DNA of 21,927 nt from Bacteroidales bacterium (GTDB lineage: Bacteria; Bacteroidota; Bacteroidia; Bacteroidales; UBA4181), in assembly GCA_031259205.1 (NCBI GenBank), contig JAIRLS010000152.1:1-21927 (forward strand). Reading direction: 5' to 3'. Shown piece after piece: positions 1 through 6,372 of this stretch (position 1 is the first letter of the stretch; every line of letters begins with the position of its first letter). The notes under the pieces are model-generated. The model saw nothing but the letters and a program-made list of their open reading frames with translations, was not told the DNA's origin and did not search any database. The translations under genes and the position numbers were made by a program.

Positions 1-20
1 AAAGAAATTCTATTTTCCAT
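1..20 (-). CDS. 5' end of an unidentified gene leaving the window
   Basis: A minus-strand ATG at 20..18 opens a frame reading MENRIS before the window edge. It is preceded on that strand by GGGAGGTAAGAAA, a good Shine-Dalgarno sequence with about 7 nt spacing, which is uncommon in this window and supports a real start. A TAATTTTG promoter box lies further upstream at 77..70. Six residues are too few to identify the product. Confidence 0.4.
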
Positions 21-69
21 TTTCTTACCTCCCAAAATTTAATTCAACAATAACTAACAAACTTGAGCA

Positions 70-96
70 CAAAATTACATAAAATTTTCAAATTGC
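70..96 (-). promoter_or_regulatory. Candidate Bacteroidota promoter for the leftward gene
   Basis: On the minus strand, TAATTTTG at 77..70 fits the TAnnTTTG -7 box. A weak TTGC at 96..93 lies upstream at 15-nt spacing, shorter than usual, so the -33 element is poor. It points at the partial gene starting at position 20. Confidence 0.35.
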
Positions 97-97
97 A

Positions 98-410
98 ACT
101 TTTTTTCGATCCGGATATGGGATTTTTTATTCATAATTTTCCCGAACAAACAATGCCGGTTTTGTACGCATATTGTTACAAAATACAATCCGGCCTGCGA
201 ATTGAAAATCGGCGTTAGCCCATTCTATCCATATTATTCGAAATAGAATTTATCCGGTTTTTTAGGCGTTAAGTTATTTAACCTATTTTACTTAGGATAA
301 ATGCTAAAATAAATTGGCAATTTAATACGGAGGATGCAAGAATAAAACGACTTAGACTTTTATCCGATATTTAAAGAATGACATGACACTACGTTTTTTT
401 ATGTTTTCGC
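98..410. other. AT-rich non-coding stretch
   Basis: No convincing reading frame is present on either strand. Visible structure is limited to AT-rich dyads: TTTTGTA/TACAAAA at 160-166 and 177-183, and ATTCTAT/ATAGAAT at 222-228 and 243-249. It separates two divergently oriented genes and probably carries regulatory DNA for both. I see no RNA gene, mobile element or recognisable riboswitch. Confidence 0.4.
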
Positions 411-413
411 TAT

Positions 414-426
414 ATTGCACTGCAAT
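414..426. promoter_or_regulatory. Perfect dyad, possible operator of the reductase gene
   Basis: ATTGCA-C-TGCAAT is a perfect 6+6 palindrome around one base. It lies about 60 bp upstream of the -7 box at 486-493, a position suited to an activator or repressor. Function is inferred from position and symmetry only. Confidence 0.25.
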
Positions 427-463
427 GATAATTAAGTCGTCGAAAGATTTAACATTTTTTAAG

Positions 464-493
464 ATGCTTATCCAAAAGCATTTCCTATTTTTG
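464..493 (+). promoter_or_regulatory. Candidate promoter with overlapping dyad for the reductase operon
   Basis: TATTTTTG at 486-493 matches the TAnnTTTG -7 box and lies about 30 bp before the ATG at 524. The -33 region is only a T-run near 455-460. An inverted repeat ATGCTT (464-469) and AAGCAT (476-481) sits between the two elements, where a repressor could act. Confidence 0.4.
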
Positions 494-523
494 TAAAAAA
501 TCAGTTTTAAAAAATCTCATAAA

Positions 524-1696
524 ATGAATCTTAACCTTGTAAATCGAAGAAAGTTTATCAGATTATCCGCAGCGGCAGGAGCTGCCATAGCGGTGAATCC
601 TACGGGTATACAGGCTGCAGGAAACGGTACGCGCAAAGCCGAGATACCCGAACGTGTATTGGGGAAAACCAATATCAAAGTCCCCATATTAAGCATGGGA
701 GTGATGCGTGCCGACAATCAAGCCGTTGTAAGAGCTGCCTACAATTCGGGCATTTTCCTGTTCGATACCGCGCACGGTTATCAAAACGGAAAAAATGAAG
801 AAATGCTGGGCGAATTTTTCAAAGGGAAAAAACGGGAATCCTTCATACTGGCAACCAAAGTAAAAGAAAACCAGGGCAATGCCGCCGCCTCAAGATTTAT
901 CGAAAAATTTGAGATTAGCATGAAGCGGCTTAAGATGGATTATGTGGAAATATTGTACTACCACGCATTGAGCAGACCGGAAGAAGTAAATTTCTCTCCT
1001 GTGGTAGAGGCCATGGTGAAACTGAAAAAAGACGGGCGCGTGAAATATTTGGGCGTATCCACCCACAGCAACGAGCCGGATGTGATCAATGCCGCCATCG
1101 ACAACGGCAACTATGACGTGGTGCTTACATCCTGTAATTTTACGCAATCCCACCGTGCGGAATTGAATAAAGCGCTCGAACGCGCCGTAAATGCCGGCTT
1201 GGGAACAGTCGCCATGAAAACGATGGCAGGCGGCTATCTCGACAAAGAACATACCCGAAAAGTAAACGTTAAAGCCGCGCTGAAATGGGCATGGCAAAAT
1301 CCCCATATTCACACGGCCATTCCGGGATTCACCTCTTTTGCCGAATTGGAAGAATGTCTGGATGCGGCCGCTCATCCCGAATTGTCGGAAGAGGAGAAGG
1401 CGTTCCTCGCTTCAGCCTCGTGCAAGCATGGGCTTTATTGTCAGGGATGCAAGAGTTGCATTGCGCAATGTCCTGAAAATCTGCCTATACCGGATATGAT
1501 GCGTGCCTACATGTACAATTACGGATACAAAAGTCCGATGCTGGCGAAAGATACCCTGCTGGAGTTGAACCTGCAGGACAATCCTTGCCGGAAATGCGTT
1601 TCCTGTAAAGTAACATGCGCCAGCGGATTCCGGATTGCCGAAAAAATAAGTGATATCACCCGCTTGCAGTACGTTCCTGATGATTTTCTGGTATGA
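524..1696 (+). CDS. Tat-exported aldo/keto reductase with C-terminal 4Fe-4S motifs
   Basis: This 390-residue protein has a twin-arginine signal (NRRKFIRLS, residues 7-15, then a hydrophobic stretch ending near A31), so it is probably exported folded with its cofactor. The aldo/keto reductase barrel spans about 42-290 and keeps the usual tetrad: D81 and Y86 (FDTAHGY), K112 (ATKV) and H147 (YYHAL). The C-terminal part carries two ferredoxin-like C-x2-C-x2-C-x3-C sets, C306/C309/C312/C316 and C355/C358/C361/C365, suggesting one or two Fe-S clusters. The family transfers electrons to carbonyl compounds; the substrate cannot be told from sequence. Its stop overlaps the next gene by ATGA, so the two are translationally coupled. 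The start follows a TATTTTTG promoter box and gives an intact Tat motif. Confidence 0.88.
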   Translation: MNLNLVNRRKFIRLSAAAGAAIAVNPTGIQAAGNGTRKAEIPERVLGKTNIKVPILSMGVMRADNQAVVRAAYNSGIFLFDTAHGYQNGKNEEMLGEFFKGKKRESFILATKVKENQGNAAASRFIEKFEISMKRLKMDYVEILYYHALSRPEEVNFSPVVEAMVKLKKDGRVKYLGVSTHSNEPDVINAAIDNGNYDVVLTSCNFTQSHRAELNKALERAVNAGLGTVAMKTMAGGYLDKEHTRKVNVKAALKWAWQNPHIHTAIPGFTSFAELEECLDAAAHPELSEEEKAFLASASCKHGLYCQGCKSCIAQCPENLPIPDMMRAYMYNYGYKSPMLAKDTLLELNLQDNPCRKCVSCKVTCASGFRIAEKISDITRLQYVPDDFLV

Positions 1697-2556
1697 AAAA
1701 GATATGGCTATGCCGGATAGCGCTTGTATGCCTGACATGGACGCAAGCGCATGCCGAATCGAATTTAAAGACAAAGTTACCCCATATCAAAGGATGGGAA
1801 ATAGACGCTACCGTTGAAACTTTCGATTCCAATACGCTTTTCGAACGCATCAACGGAGCCGCGCCGGGGTACCTTTTGTACAACTGCAAAGAACTGACCG
1901 TATTCGTGTACAAACAGGACAAAAGCGATGAATACATCACCGTGCAAGTGTACCGGCACGCCACCTCTACCGACGCTTTCGGCGTGTATGCCTCCGAAAG
2001 ACCGATGGAAACCGACTTCGTCAAAACAGGCGCCGAAGGATACCGGGAAGGCGCCATGTTCAATTTCGTTGCAAATCACTTTTATGTCAAAATCGAAAGC
2101 CCCTCGGAGAAAGCGTCCGTCATACAGGCTGTCGCACTAATCGCCGAAGGACTGGCAAATAACATCGCTCCAAAAGCAACGTTGCCTTCCGAGTTAGCCC
2201 GATTCCCCGCTGAAAACAAAATAGCGCACAGCGAACAGTACATCGCACAAAGTTTCTTGGGACATGAATTTCTGAACAACGCCTTCACAGCAGATTATCA
2301 AACGAACGACGGGAAATATCAACTGTTTGTCATTGATGCGGGAAGTACTGCCGGCGCCAGGGCTATGCTGGAGAAATATTTCGATTTCACGAAACAAAGC
2401 GACGCGCCGATAGAAGGCAAAATTGTTATTGACGACAAGTACAACGGACAACTCGTGTGCCGGTGGAAAAACCGGCATGTGTGGGGAATCCTCAACGATA
2501 ACGGACTGTCGTTGCCTTTTGACGAAATTCTGAACGAAGTGGAAGAGAAGCTCTAA
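1693..2556 (+). CDS. Secreted DUF6599-like protein
   Basis: A 287-residue protein with a Sec signal peptide (MKKIWLCRIALVCLTWTQAHA, residues 1-21). The mature part resembles the DUF6599 family as I remember it: FERINGAAPGYL near 52-63, followed by a strand reading ELTVFVYK and then DAFGVYASERP near 95-105. The biochemical role of the family is unknown. It overlaps the Fe-S aldo/keto reductase by 4 bp, so both are made together and both leave the cytoplasm; a joint role in a periplasmic redox step is inference. An inverted-repeat element starts a few bases after its stop codon. The signal peptide is clear; the family name rests on remembered motifs, not a search. Confidence 0.75.
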   Translation: MKKIWLCRIALVCLTWTQAHAESNLKTKLPHIKGWEIDATVETFDSNTLFERINGAAPGYLLYNCKELTVFVYKQDKSDEYITVQVYRHATSTDAFGVYASERPMETDFVKTGAEGYREGAMFNFVANHFYVKIESPSEKASVIQAVALIAEGLANNIAPKATLPSELARFPAENKIAHSEQYIAQSFLGHEFLNNAFTADYQTNDGKYQLFVIDAGSTAGARAMLEKYFDFTKQSDAPIEGKIVIDDKYNGQLVCRWKNRHVWGILNDNGLSLPFDEILNEVEEKL

Positions 2557-2561
2557 TTTTT

Positions 2562-2715
2562 CGGTTAATTCTTTTTTGAGGCGCTATGAAAAACAATTTT
2601 TCCGACCTCTACTTATAGCACGAAGGCCATCCGCTAAGAGGGATGGAAAAAAGTGCGAAACAAAACTCGTTTGGAACAGTCCGCAGACCCATAGCGTCTC
2701 AAAAAAAAGATTTAA
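2562..2715. repeat. Inverted-repeat-ended element, copy 1
   Basis: A roughly 150-bp non-coding element directly 3' of the DUF6599-like gene. Its left end (2562-2588) reads GGTTAATTC, a T-run, then GAGGCGCTATG. Its right end (2690-2715) is the inverted counterpart, CATAGCGTCTC, an A-run, then GATTTAAG. The interior includes a CCATCC/GGATGG stem and the string TGGAACAGTCC shared with copy 2. It encodes nothing apparent. The transcript would form a long hairpin with U-runs on either strand, so it could double as a terminator. Confidence 0.7.
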
Positions 2716-2808
2716 GTAAAATCAAAAAATATTTACGATTGTAAAACTATTATTACAAGACAATTGCATTATTTCCATTCTTATTTTCACTTTTATCACA
2801 CATTTTTT

Positions 2809-2840
2809 TTTGTTCCCCTCATACAAATGTATTACTTTTA
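2809..2840 (+). promoter_or_regulatory. Candidate promoter for the small lipoprotein
   Basis: TTTG at 2809-2812 and TACTTTTA at 2833-2840 are separated by exactly 20 bp, matching the TTTG-N19-21-TAnnTTTG layout except for the last base of the -7 box. The ATG at 2867 lies downstream of the predicted start point. Confidence 0.45.
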
Positions 2841-2866
2841 CTTTTTATTTTAAATTTAAATTTGAT

Positions 2867-3010
2867 ATGAAAAGGGTACTTATTATTCTGGTTGTCAGCG
2901 TATTTGCAGGAATGGTGCTGTCTTCATGCATATCGAATAAGCCGTGTCCGGCTTATCGTTCCGTGTCGTTTGTTGAACAGACAACCTCTCAGGCCGAATT
3001 GCCGAGCTGA
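2867..3010 (+). CDS. Small lipoprotein (47 aa)
   Basis: The ATG at 2867 gives MKRVLIILVV, a hydrophobic h-region and the lipobox LSSC with the lipidated Cys at residue 21. The mature peptide is only about 27 residues and contains NKPCPAY. A longer reading from a TTG at 2810 is unlikely because that codon lies within the -33 promoter element and would add a KFKF-rich tail before the signal peptide. The protein should be anchored in the envelope. It is followed after 45 bp by an outer-membrane barrel-like gene and likely shares its transcript. A small perfect hairpin (AATCATT/AATGATT, 3017-3033) lies between them. Similar short lipoproteins with a CPAY-like motif occur in Bacteroidota, from memory; no function is known to me. 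Confidence 0.7.
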   Translation: MKRVLIILVVSVFAGMVLSSCISNKPCPAYRSVSFVEQTTSQAELPS

Positions 3011-3016
3011 AAGGTT

Positions 3017-3033
3017 AATCATTTTCAATGATT
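3017..3033. repeat. Small perfect hairpin between lipoprotein and barrel gene
   Basis: AATCATT (3017-3023) and AATGATT (3027-3033) form a 7-bp stem with a 3-nt loop. It is AT-only apart from two pairs and lacks a following T-run, so it is unlikely to terminate; it could tune processing of the two-gene transcript. Confidence 0.3.
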
Positions 3034-3055
3034 TTCATAATGGCGGAGAATCGTT

Positions 3056-3898
3056 ATGAAAAAATACGTTACAGTTGTCACACTCATAGCCGTTGCTTGT
3101 ACTGCGGTACACGCCCAGGGCGAAATTGATCTCCAGCAAAAAGTGTTTTACCGGAATGAATGGTCGTTAGCGTTAATGCTCAACTCCAACGGGTTTGGGG
3201 GTAATTATCGTTATGGGAAACATATTAATGCCCGAACTAAAAAGTTATGGGAGATGGATTTTGTTTATATGAAAGCCCCAAAAGATTATAAAACGTATTC
3301 TCCTACTACGTCGGGAGCAAAATTTGTTTACGGGAAAAAAAATCTTGCTTTCGATTGGCGGGTAGCCTTGGGACGGCAATACGAAATATTCCGAAAACAC
3401 GATGTGGGCAGTGTCGCTATCCGGTATTTTTACAATTACGGGCCGTCGGTGGTAATGCTCAAACCGGTGTATTACAATGTCGGCGACGGCTACTATGATC
3501 CGGTTTCTAATTTAACTTATGTCATTGAGCGGGAAGAACCCGAACGATTCGATCCGGACTGGATCAATATGAATGTTGCTATTTTGAGCAGGGCTTCCTT
3601 TTTTAAAGGTTTTGACAAGCTATCCCTTGTTCCCGGCGCTTTTGGCAAGTTCGGGCTAAATGTCGAATACAGCAAACAGGACAAAGTCATCCATGCCTTG
3701 GAATGCGGTATGATCGTGGAAGGATTTATCAAGAAAGTTGAAATTATGGATTTTAGTTCCCCTCCTGCCTATCAAAGTAAAACGGCAAAGAATCAACAAT
3801 TTTTTCTGACCCTGTTTGTCAGTTATCGATTCGGTCGCATTGTCGATCCTTACGAAGTGAAGAAAGAACGCAAACGCTCGAACGAAATCAGTTATTGA
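3056..3898 (+). CDS. Outer-membrane beta-barrel-like protein of unknown function
   Basis: A 280-residue protein with a clear signal peptide ending VHAQ (residue 21). The mature part has many alternating aromatic/polar strands, for example WSLALMLNSNGFGGNYRYGK (36-55), and a penultimate strand FFLTLFVSYRFG near 255-266, followed by a charged tail. This is typical of a small outer-membrane barrel, but I cannot name the family. A GGAG Shine-Dalgarno at 3045-3048 fixes the ATG at 3056. It follows the small lipoprotein and may work with it at the outer membrane; that is inference from pairing. It ends in TGA, and a different-frame protein-like stretch follows. Confidence 0.72.
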   Translation: MKKYVTVVTLIAVACTAVHAQGEIDLQQKVFYRNEWSLALMLNSNGFGGNYRYGKHINARTKKLWEMDFVYMKAPKDYKTYSPTTSGAKFVYGKKNLAFDWRVALGRQYEIFRKHDVGSVAIRYFYNYGPSVVMLKPVYYNVGDGYYDPVSNLTYVIEREEPERFDPDWINMNVAILSRASFFKGFDKLSLVPGAFGKFGLNVEYSKQDKVIHALECGMIVEGFIKKVEIMDFSSPPAYQSKTAKNQQFFLTLFVSYRFGRIVDPYEVKKERKRSNEISY

Positions 3899-3902
3899 CA
3901 AA

Positions 3903-4070
3903 TGTGACGCCGCCTCCAACCCGACAGGACAAGCATACTTCCGGCAGTTTAAAATTGAATACCGTCGTAAAATCGACGTCGGGAACACATTGATCTTCAC
4001 GTTTGAATATACATGCCGTTACTCCAATGAAAATATCCGGCTATTTTTTTTGAGGTGCTATGAAAAATAA
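3903..4070 (+). pseudogene. Possible gene remnant running into repeat copy 2
   Basis: After the barrel gene, another frame stays open from 3903 to a TAA at 4068-4070. It reads protein-like sequence (for instance NPTGQAYFRQFKIEYRR, then GNTLIFTFEY) until it enters the repeat element at about 4039. No start codon or upstream continuation was found. It might be the stub of a gene truncated by the element. The alternative is chance: about 45 codons without a stop is not strong evidence. Confidence 0.2.
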
Positions 4071-4235
4071 TTCTTCCGGATTCCGCTCTCTTTCGGCGAC
4101 ATTCACGAAAATCTTCCGCTTTGGATAATGCGGAACGTCCTGAAAGGGGACTTTTGAGAGGGACAGGAAAAAGCGGAAAACAAAACACAGATGGAACAGT
4201 CCATTGCCGATAGCTCCTCAAAAAGAGATTTAGCC
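4039..4235. repeat. Inverted-repeat-ended element, copy 2
   Basis: A 197-bp element whose left end (4039-4062) reads GGCTA, a T-run and GAGGTGCTATG. Its right end (4208-4235) is the imperfect inverted copy, CGATAGCTCCTC, an A-rich run and GATTTAGCC. It aligns with copy 1 in the same orientation: AAAAAYAATTYTTCCG near the left end and TGGAACAGTCC near the right. It has about 45 extra internal bases, including a TTCCGC/GCGGAA stem. The right end stops 2 bp from the tonB stop codon, so the element sits exactly at the 3' end of the minus-strand tonB gene. No open reading frame of its own. Confidence 0.75.
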
Positions 4236-4237
4236 GA

Positions 4238-5116
4238 TTATTCTCCCTGTAATTTGAAAATGTAGGTGATGTAGCCTTTTTGTGCCGGTGCATCGGCTTT
4301 GCGGGTGAACCTTGCTTTCCGTGCGGCTTTTGCAGCGGCGTCCAGCAGGTTTTTGTTCAGGGTGGTTGACCCTTTTACGCCGGCAGTGGCGTCGACGACA
4401 TTACCATCTTTATCGACCGTTATTTCTACTACTACTTTTCCCTGTTCGTTCAATTCGTACACCGGCAGGGGCAATCTTTCTCCCTGCAATCCCCGTCCGC
4501 TTAGCGACCATGTGTTGCCGCCTGCGTCGCCGCCTTGTCCGTACACATGCACGCCCGGAGCGCCTGTCGTTACGCCCTGATTGCCTTGCCCTCCGGCAGC
4601 GCCTTGCGTGCTGGCCGTAGAAACGTTATCGCTACGGCCGGGATACAAGGCTTTTGTGTTTACCGTACGCTCCGGCTTGGGCGTTTCTTTCGGTGTTTCT
4701 TTCGGCGTTTCTTTGGGTGTTTCCTGTGGCGTTTCTTTGGGTGTTTCCTGTGGCGTTTCTTTGGGCGTTTCCTGTGGTGTTTCTTTGGGTGTTTCCCGTG
4801 GCGTTTCTTTGGGTTTGGGTTTAGCAACAGGTATAACTACAGGATCTTCCTCATCTTCCTGCGTTAAAAGATCTTCCTTTGCTTGACTCGCCTGTACCGG
4901 GACAGTGGGTTGCGGTTGCGGTTGGGTTTGCGCAGCTATGCTCGGTTCCCTGTTGCCCCACCCTGTGTTGCTGTTGCCGAAATCTACCAGAATCCCCTGT
5001 TCTTCCGGCAGGGGTAGAGGAGTGCGAAAAGCCATAAACAACAGAATAAACAGAAGCGTTCCGTGAAAAATCACGGTTCCGAGAAGTCCGTTTCGATATT
5101 TTACAGGTGTTGCCAT
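4238..5116 (-). CDS. tonB: TonB energy transducer with KETP repeat linker
   Basis: A 292-residue TonB-type protein. It has a short cytoplasmic start, one membrane anchor at about 11-29 (LLGTVIFHGTLLFILLFMAF) and a long periplasmic linker. Residues 103-146 are eleven xETP tetrapeptides with Lys, Arg or Gln in the first position. A Gly-rich stretch follows, then a TonB C-terminal domain from about 210 to 290 (LPLPVYELNEQGKVVVEITV, then DKDGNVVDA and a final YITYIFKLQ strand). TonB couples the ExbB/ExbD proton motor in the inner membrane to outer-membrane receptors. It is the last gene of a minus-strand exbB-exbD-tonB operon, 15 bp behind exbD. The N-terminal SxxxH signature is replaced by a related GTVIFHGT segment. 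The 3' end abuts repeat copy 2. Confidence 0.88.
   Translation of the reverse strand: MATPVKYRNGLLGTVIFHGTLLFILLFMAFRTPLPLPEEQGILVDFGNSNTGWGNREPSIAAQTQPQPQPTVPVQASQAKEDLLTQEDEEDPVVIPVAKPKPKETPRETPKETPQETPKETPQETPKETPQETPKETPKETPKETPKPERTVNTKALYPGRSDNVSTASTQGAAGGQGNQGVTTGAPGVHVYGQGGDAGGNTWSLSGRGLQGERLPLPVYELNEQGKVVVEITVDKDGNVVDATAGVKGSTTLNKNLLDAAAKAARKARFTRKADAPAQKGYITYIFKLQGE
4679..4810 (-). repeat. Tandem 12-bp repeat coding for xETP units
   Basis: Eleven in-frame 12-bp units inside tonB (plus-strand form GGYGTTTCTTTS and variants). Several are arranged as 24-bp KETP-QETP pairs that are nearly identical at DNA level. The array forms a Pro/charge-rich spacer that crosses the periplasm. Near-identical units with a length divisible by three invite length changes by slippage without frameshift. 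Confidence 0.85.
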
Positions 5117-5131
5117 GTCGGTTTCGGATAT

Positions 5132-5551
5132 TTATCGTCTTTCGGGTGCAGTGGCCAGTATTACTTTGTATTTATTTCGTCCGGCAATATTCATCACTTT
5201 TACTACTTCTTCCATCGGAACGGATTTGTCTACGTGCAGGGAAAGCACTTGGTCTTTAGGCTCTATATTCCGCAGTTTCAACTGCAACTGGCGTTCAAGG
5301 TTGTTGATTGACGTGGCCGTTTTGTCAATCTGATAATAATAGCCTTGACTTTGCCGGTCTTGAATATATACTTTCGTGACAGGCCTTGTCGCCGACACCT
5401 GGTTATTGCTTTGCGGAAGTTTCAGGTTCAGGGCATTCGGGCTGATGAGCGTAGAAGTGATCATGAAGAAGATCAGCAGCAAGAAAATCAAGTCGGTCAT
5501 GGATGACATGCTGAACGACGGATTGATTTTATTAGACGAACGGATAGCCAT
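5132..5551 (-). CDS. exbD: ExbD-type biopolymer transport protein
   Basis: A 139-residue ExbD/TolR family protein. It has a short cytoplasmic N-terminus, then a transmembrane helix at about 18-36 carrying the conserved proton-pathway Asp, D20, in SSMTDLIFLLLIFF. A periplasmic domain of about 100 residues follows. It forms the rotor-like core within the ExbB pentamer that uses proton motive force. The gene lies 25 bp downstream of exbB and 15 bp upstream of tonB on the same strand, which assigns it to this TonB system. The length is usual for the family. Confidence 0.92.
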   Translation of the reverse strand: MAIRSSNKINPSFSMSSMTDLIFLLLIFFMITSTLISPNALNLKLPQSNNQVSATRPVTKVYIQDRQSQGYYYQIDKTATSINNLERQLQLKLRNIEPKDQVLSLHVDKSVPMEEVVKVMNIAGRNKYKVILATAPERR

Positions 5552-5576
5552 TTTAATTTTGTTTTAGTGAGGATAA

Positions 5577-6269
5577 CTATTTAGCCGGTTCGTTGAGCAG
5601 GTCCATGAACTCGGAGGTGTGCGTTTCCAGTCCGTTAACTACTTTTTCAACGCTTGCCACCAGTATGTTGTAGGCGAAAAAGGCGACGATACCCACCAGC
5701 AGTCCGGCTACGGTAGTGACCATTGCCTCATAGATGCCGCCGGAAAGGGCGGTGATGTCGATGCTGTTGCCCAGCGTTGACATGTTGTAGAAGGCTTTCA
5801 CCATGCCGGTCACCGTTCCGAGAAAGCCGATCATGGGAGCGCCTCCCGCAGCCGTCGCCAGGGCGGGCAAGCCTTTTTCAAGCCGCGCTATTTCCAAACG
5901 TCCTACATTCTCAATGGCGGTATTGATGTCGTTCAGCGGACGTCCTATCCGCTGTATGCCTTTCTCTATCATCCGTGCAATAGGGCTGTCGGTAGACTGG
6001 CACAAGGCAAGCGCCGAATCAATTTTTCCGTCGTGAATATAATCTTTGATACGGTTCATGAAATTTTCGTCTGTCTGAGCGGCTTTGCGAATGGCAAAAT
6101 ACCGCTCCACAAAGATATATACCGCCATAACGGACAATACCAAAATGGGGATCATGATCCATCCTCCTTTTAACGCAATATCCCATAACGGCAATTGGAT
6201 TTCTTCCGGAATTGTTTCAGAAACCTCGCCGACAGGAGTCTGGGACTGTAATAATAATAGGCCAAACAT
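5577..6269 (-). CDS. exbB: ExbB/TolQ/MotA-family proton channel
   Basis: A 230-residue protein with the three-helix layout of the family: helices at about 36-57, 133-157 and 180-203. A large cytoplasmic loop lies between the first two. The conserved segment GFLGTVTGMVKAF (148-160) and the T-rich third helix (AMVTTVAGLLVGIVAFFAY) line the channel. It forms the pentameric stator-like ring around ExbD and powers TonB. It is the first gene of the exbB-exbD-tonB operon and has its own promoter candidate at 6350-6320. The N-terminus has no signal peptide or Ala/Pro-rich extension, unlike the second ExbB at 16899. Confidence 0.92.
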   Translation of the reverse strand: MFGLLLLQSQTPVGEVSETIPEEIQLPLWDIALKGGWIMIPILVLSVMAVYIFVERYFAIRKAAQTDENFMNRIKDYIHDGKIDSALALCQSTDSPIARMIEKGIQRIGRPLNDINTAIENVGRLEIARLEKGLPALATAAGGAPMIGFLGTVTGMVKAFYNMSTLGNSIDITALSGGIYEAMVTTVAGLLVGIVAFFAYNILVASVEKVVNGLETHTSEFMDLLNEPAK

Positions 6270-6319
6270 AGGGTTTTATGATTTTGATTTTCGTTATTTT
6301 TTTAAGATGATTGAAAGTA

Positions 6320-6350
6320 CAAAATTAGATGAATATCTTAATATTTCCAA
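6320..6350 (-). promoter_or_regulatory. Candidate promoter of exbB-exbD-tonB
   Basis: On the minus strand, TTGG (6350-6347) and TAATTTTG (6327-6320) are separated by 19 bp. This fits the Bacteroidota layout with one change in the -33 box. It sits about 50 bp before the exbB ATG and between folA and exbB, where an operon promoter is expected. Confidence 0.5.
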
Positions 6351-6372
6351 GTGCATAAGATGAAAAAAGTTT

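Noticed and set aside
4679..4810. CRISPR-like or noncoding tandem array
   Set aside because: Units are 12 bp without spacers and code in frame for xETP repeats in TonB.
4581..4886. Plus-strand frame with a repeated GVSFGVSLGVSCGVS pattern
   Set aside because: It is the antisense shadow of the KETP repeats in tonB; it has no promoter or signal and the minus-strand protein is clearly TonB.
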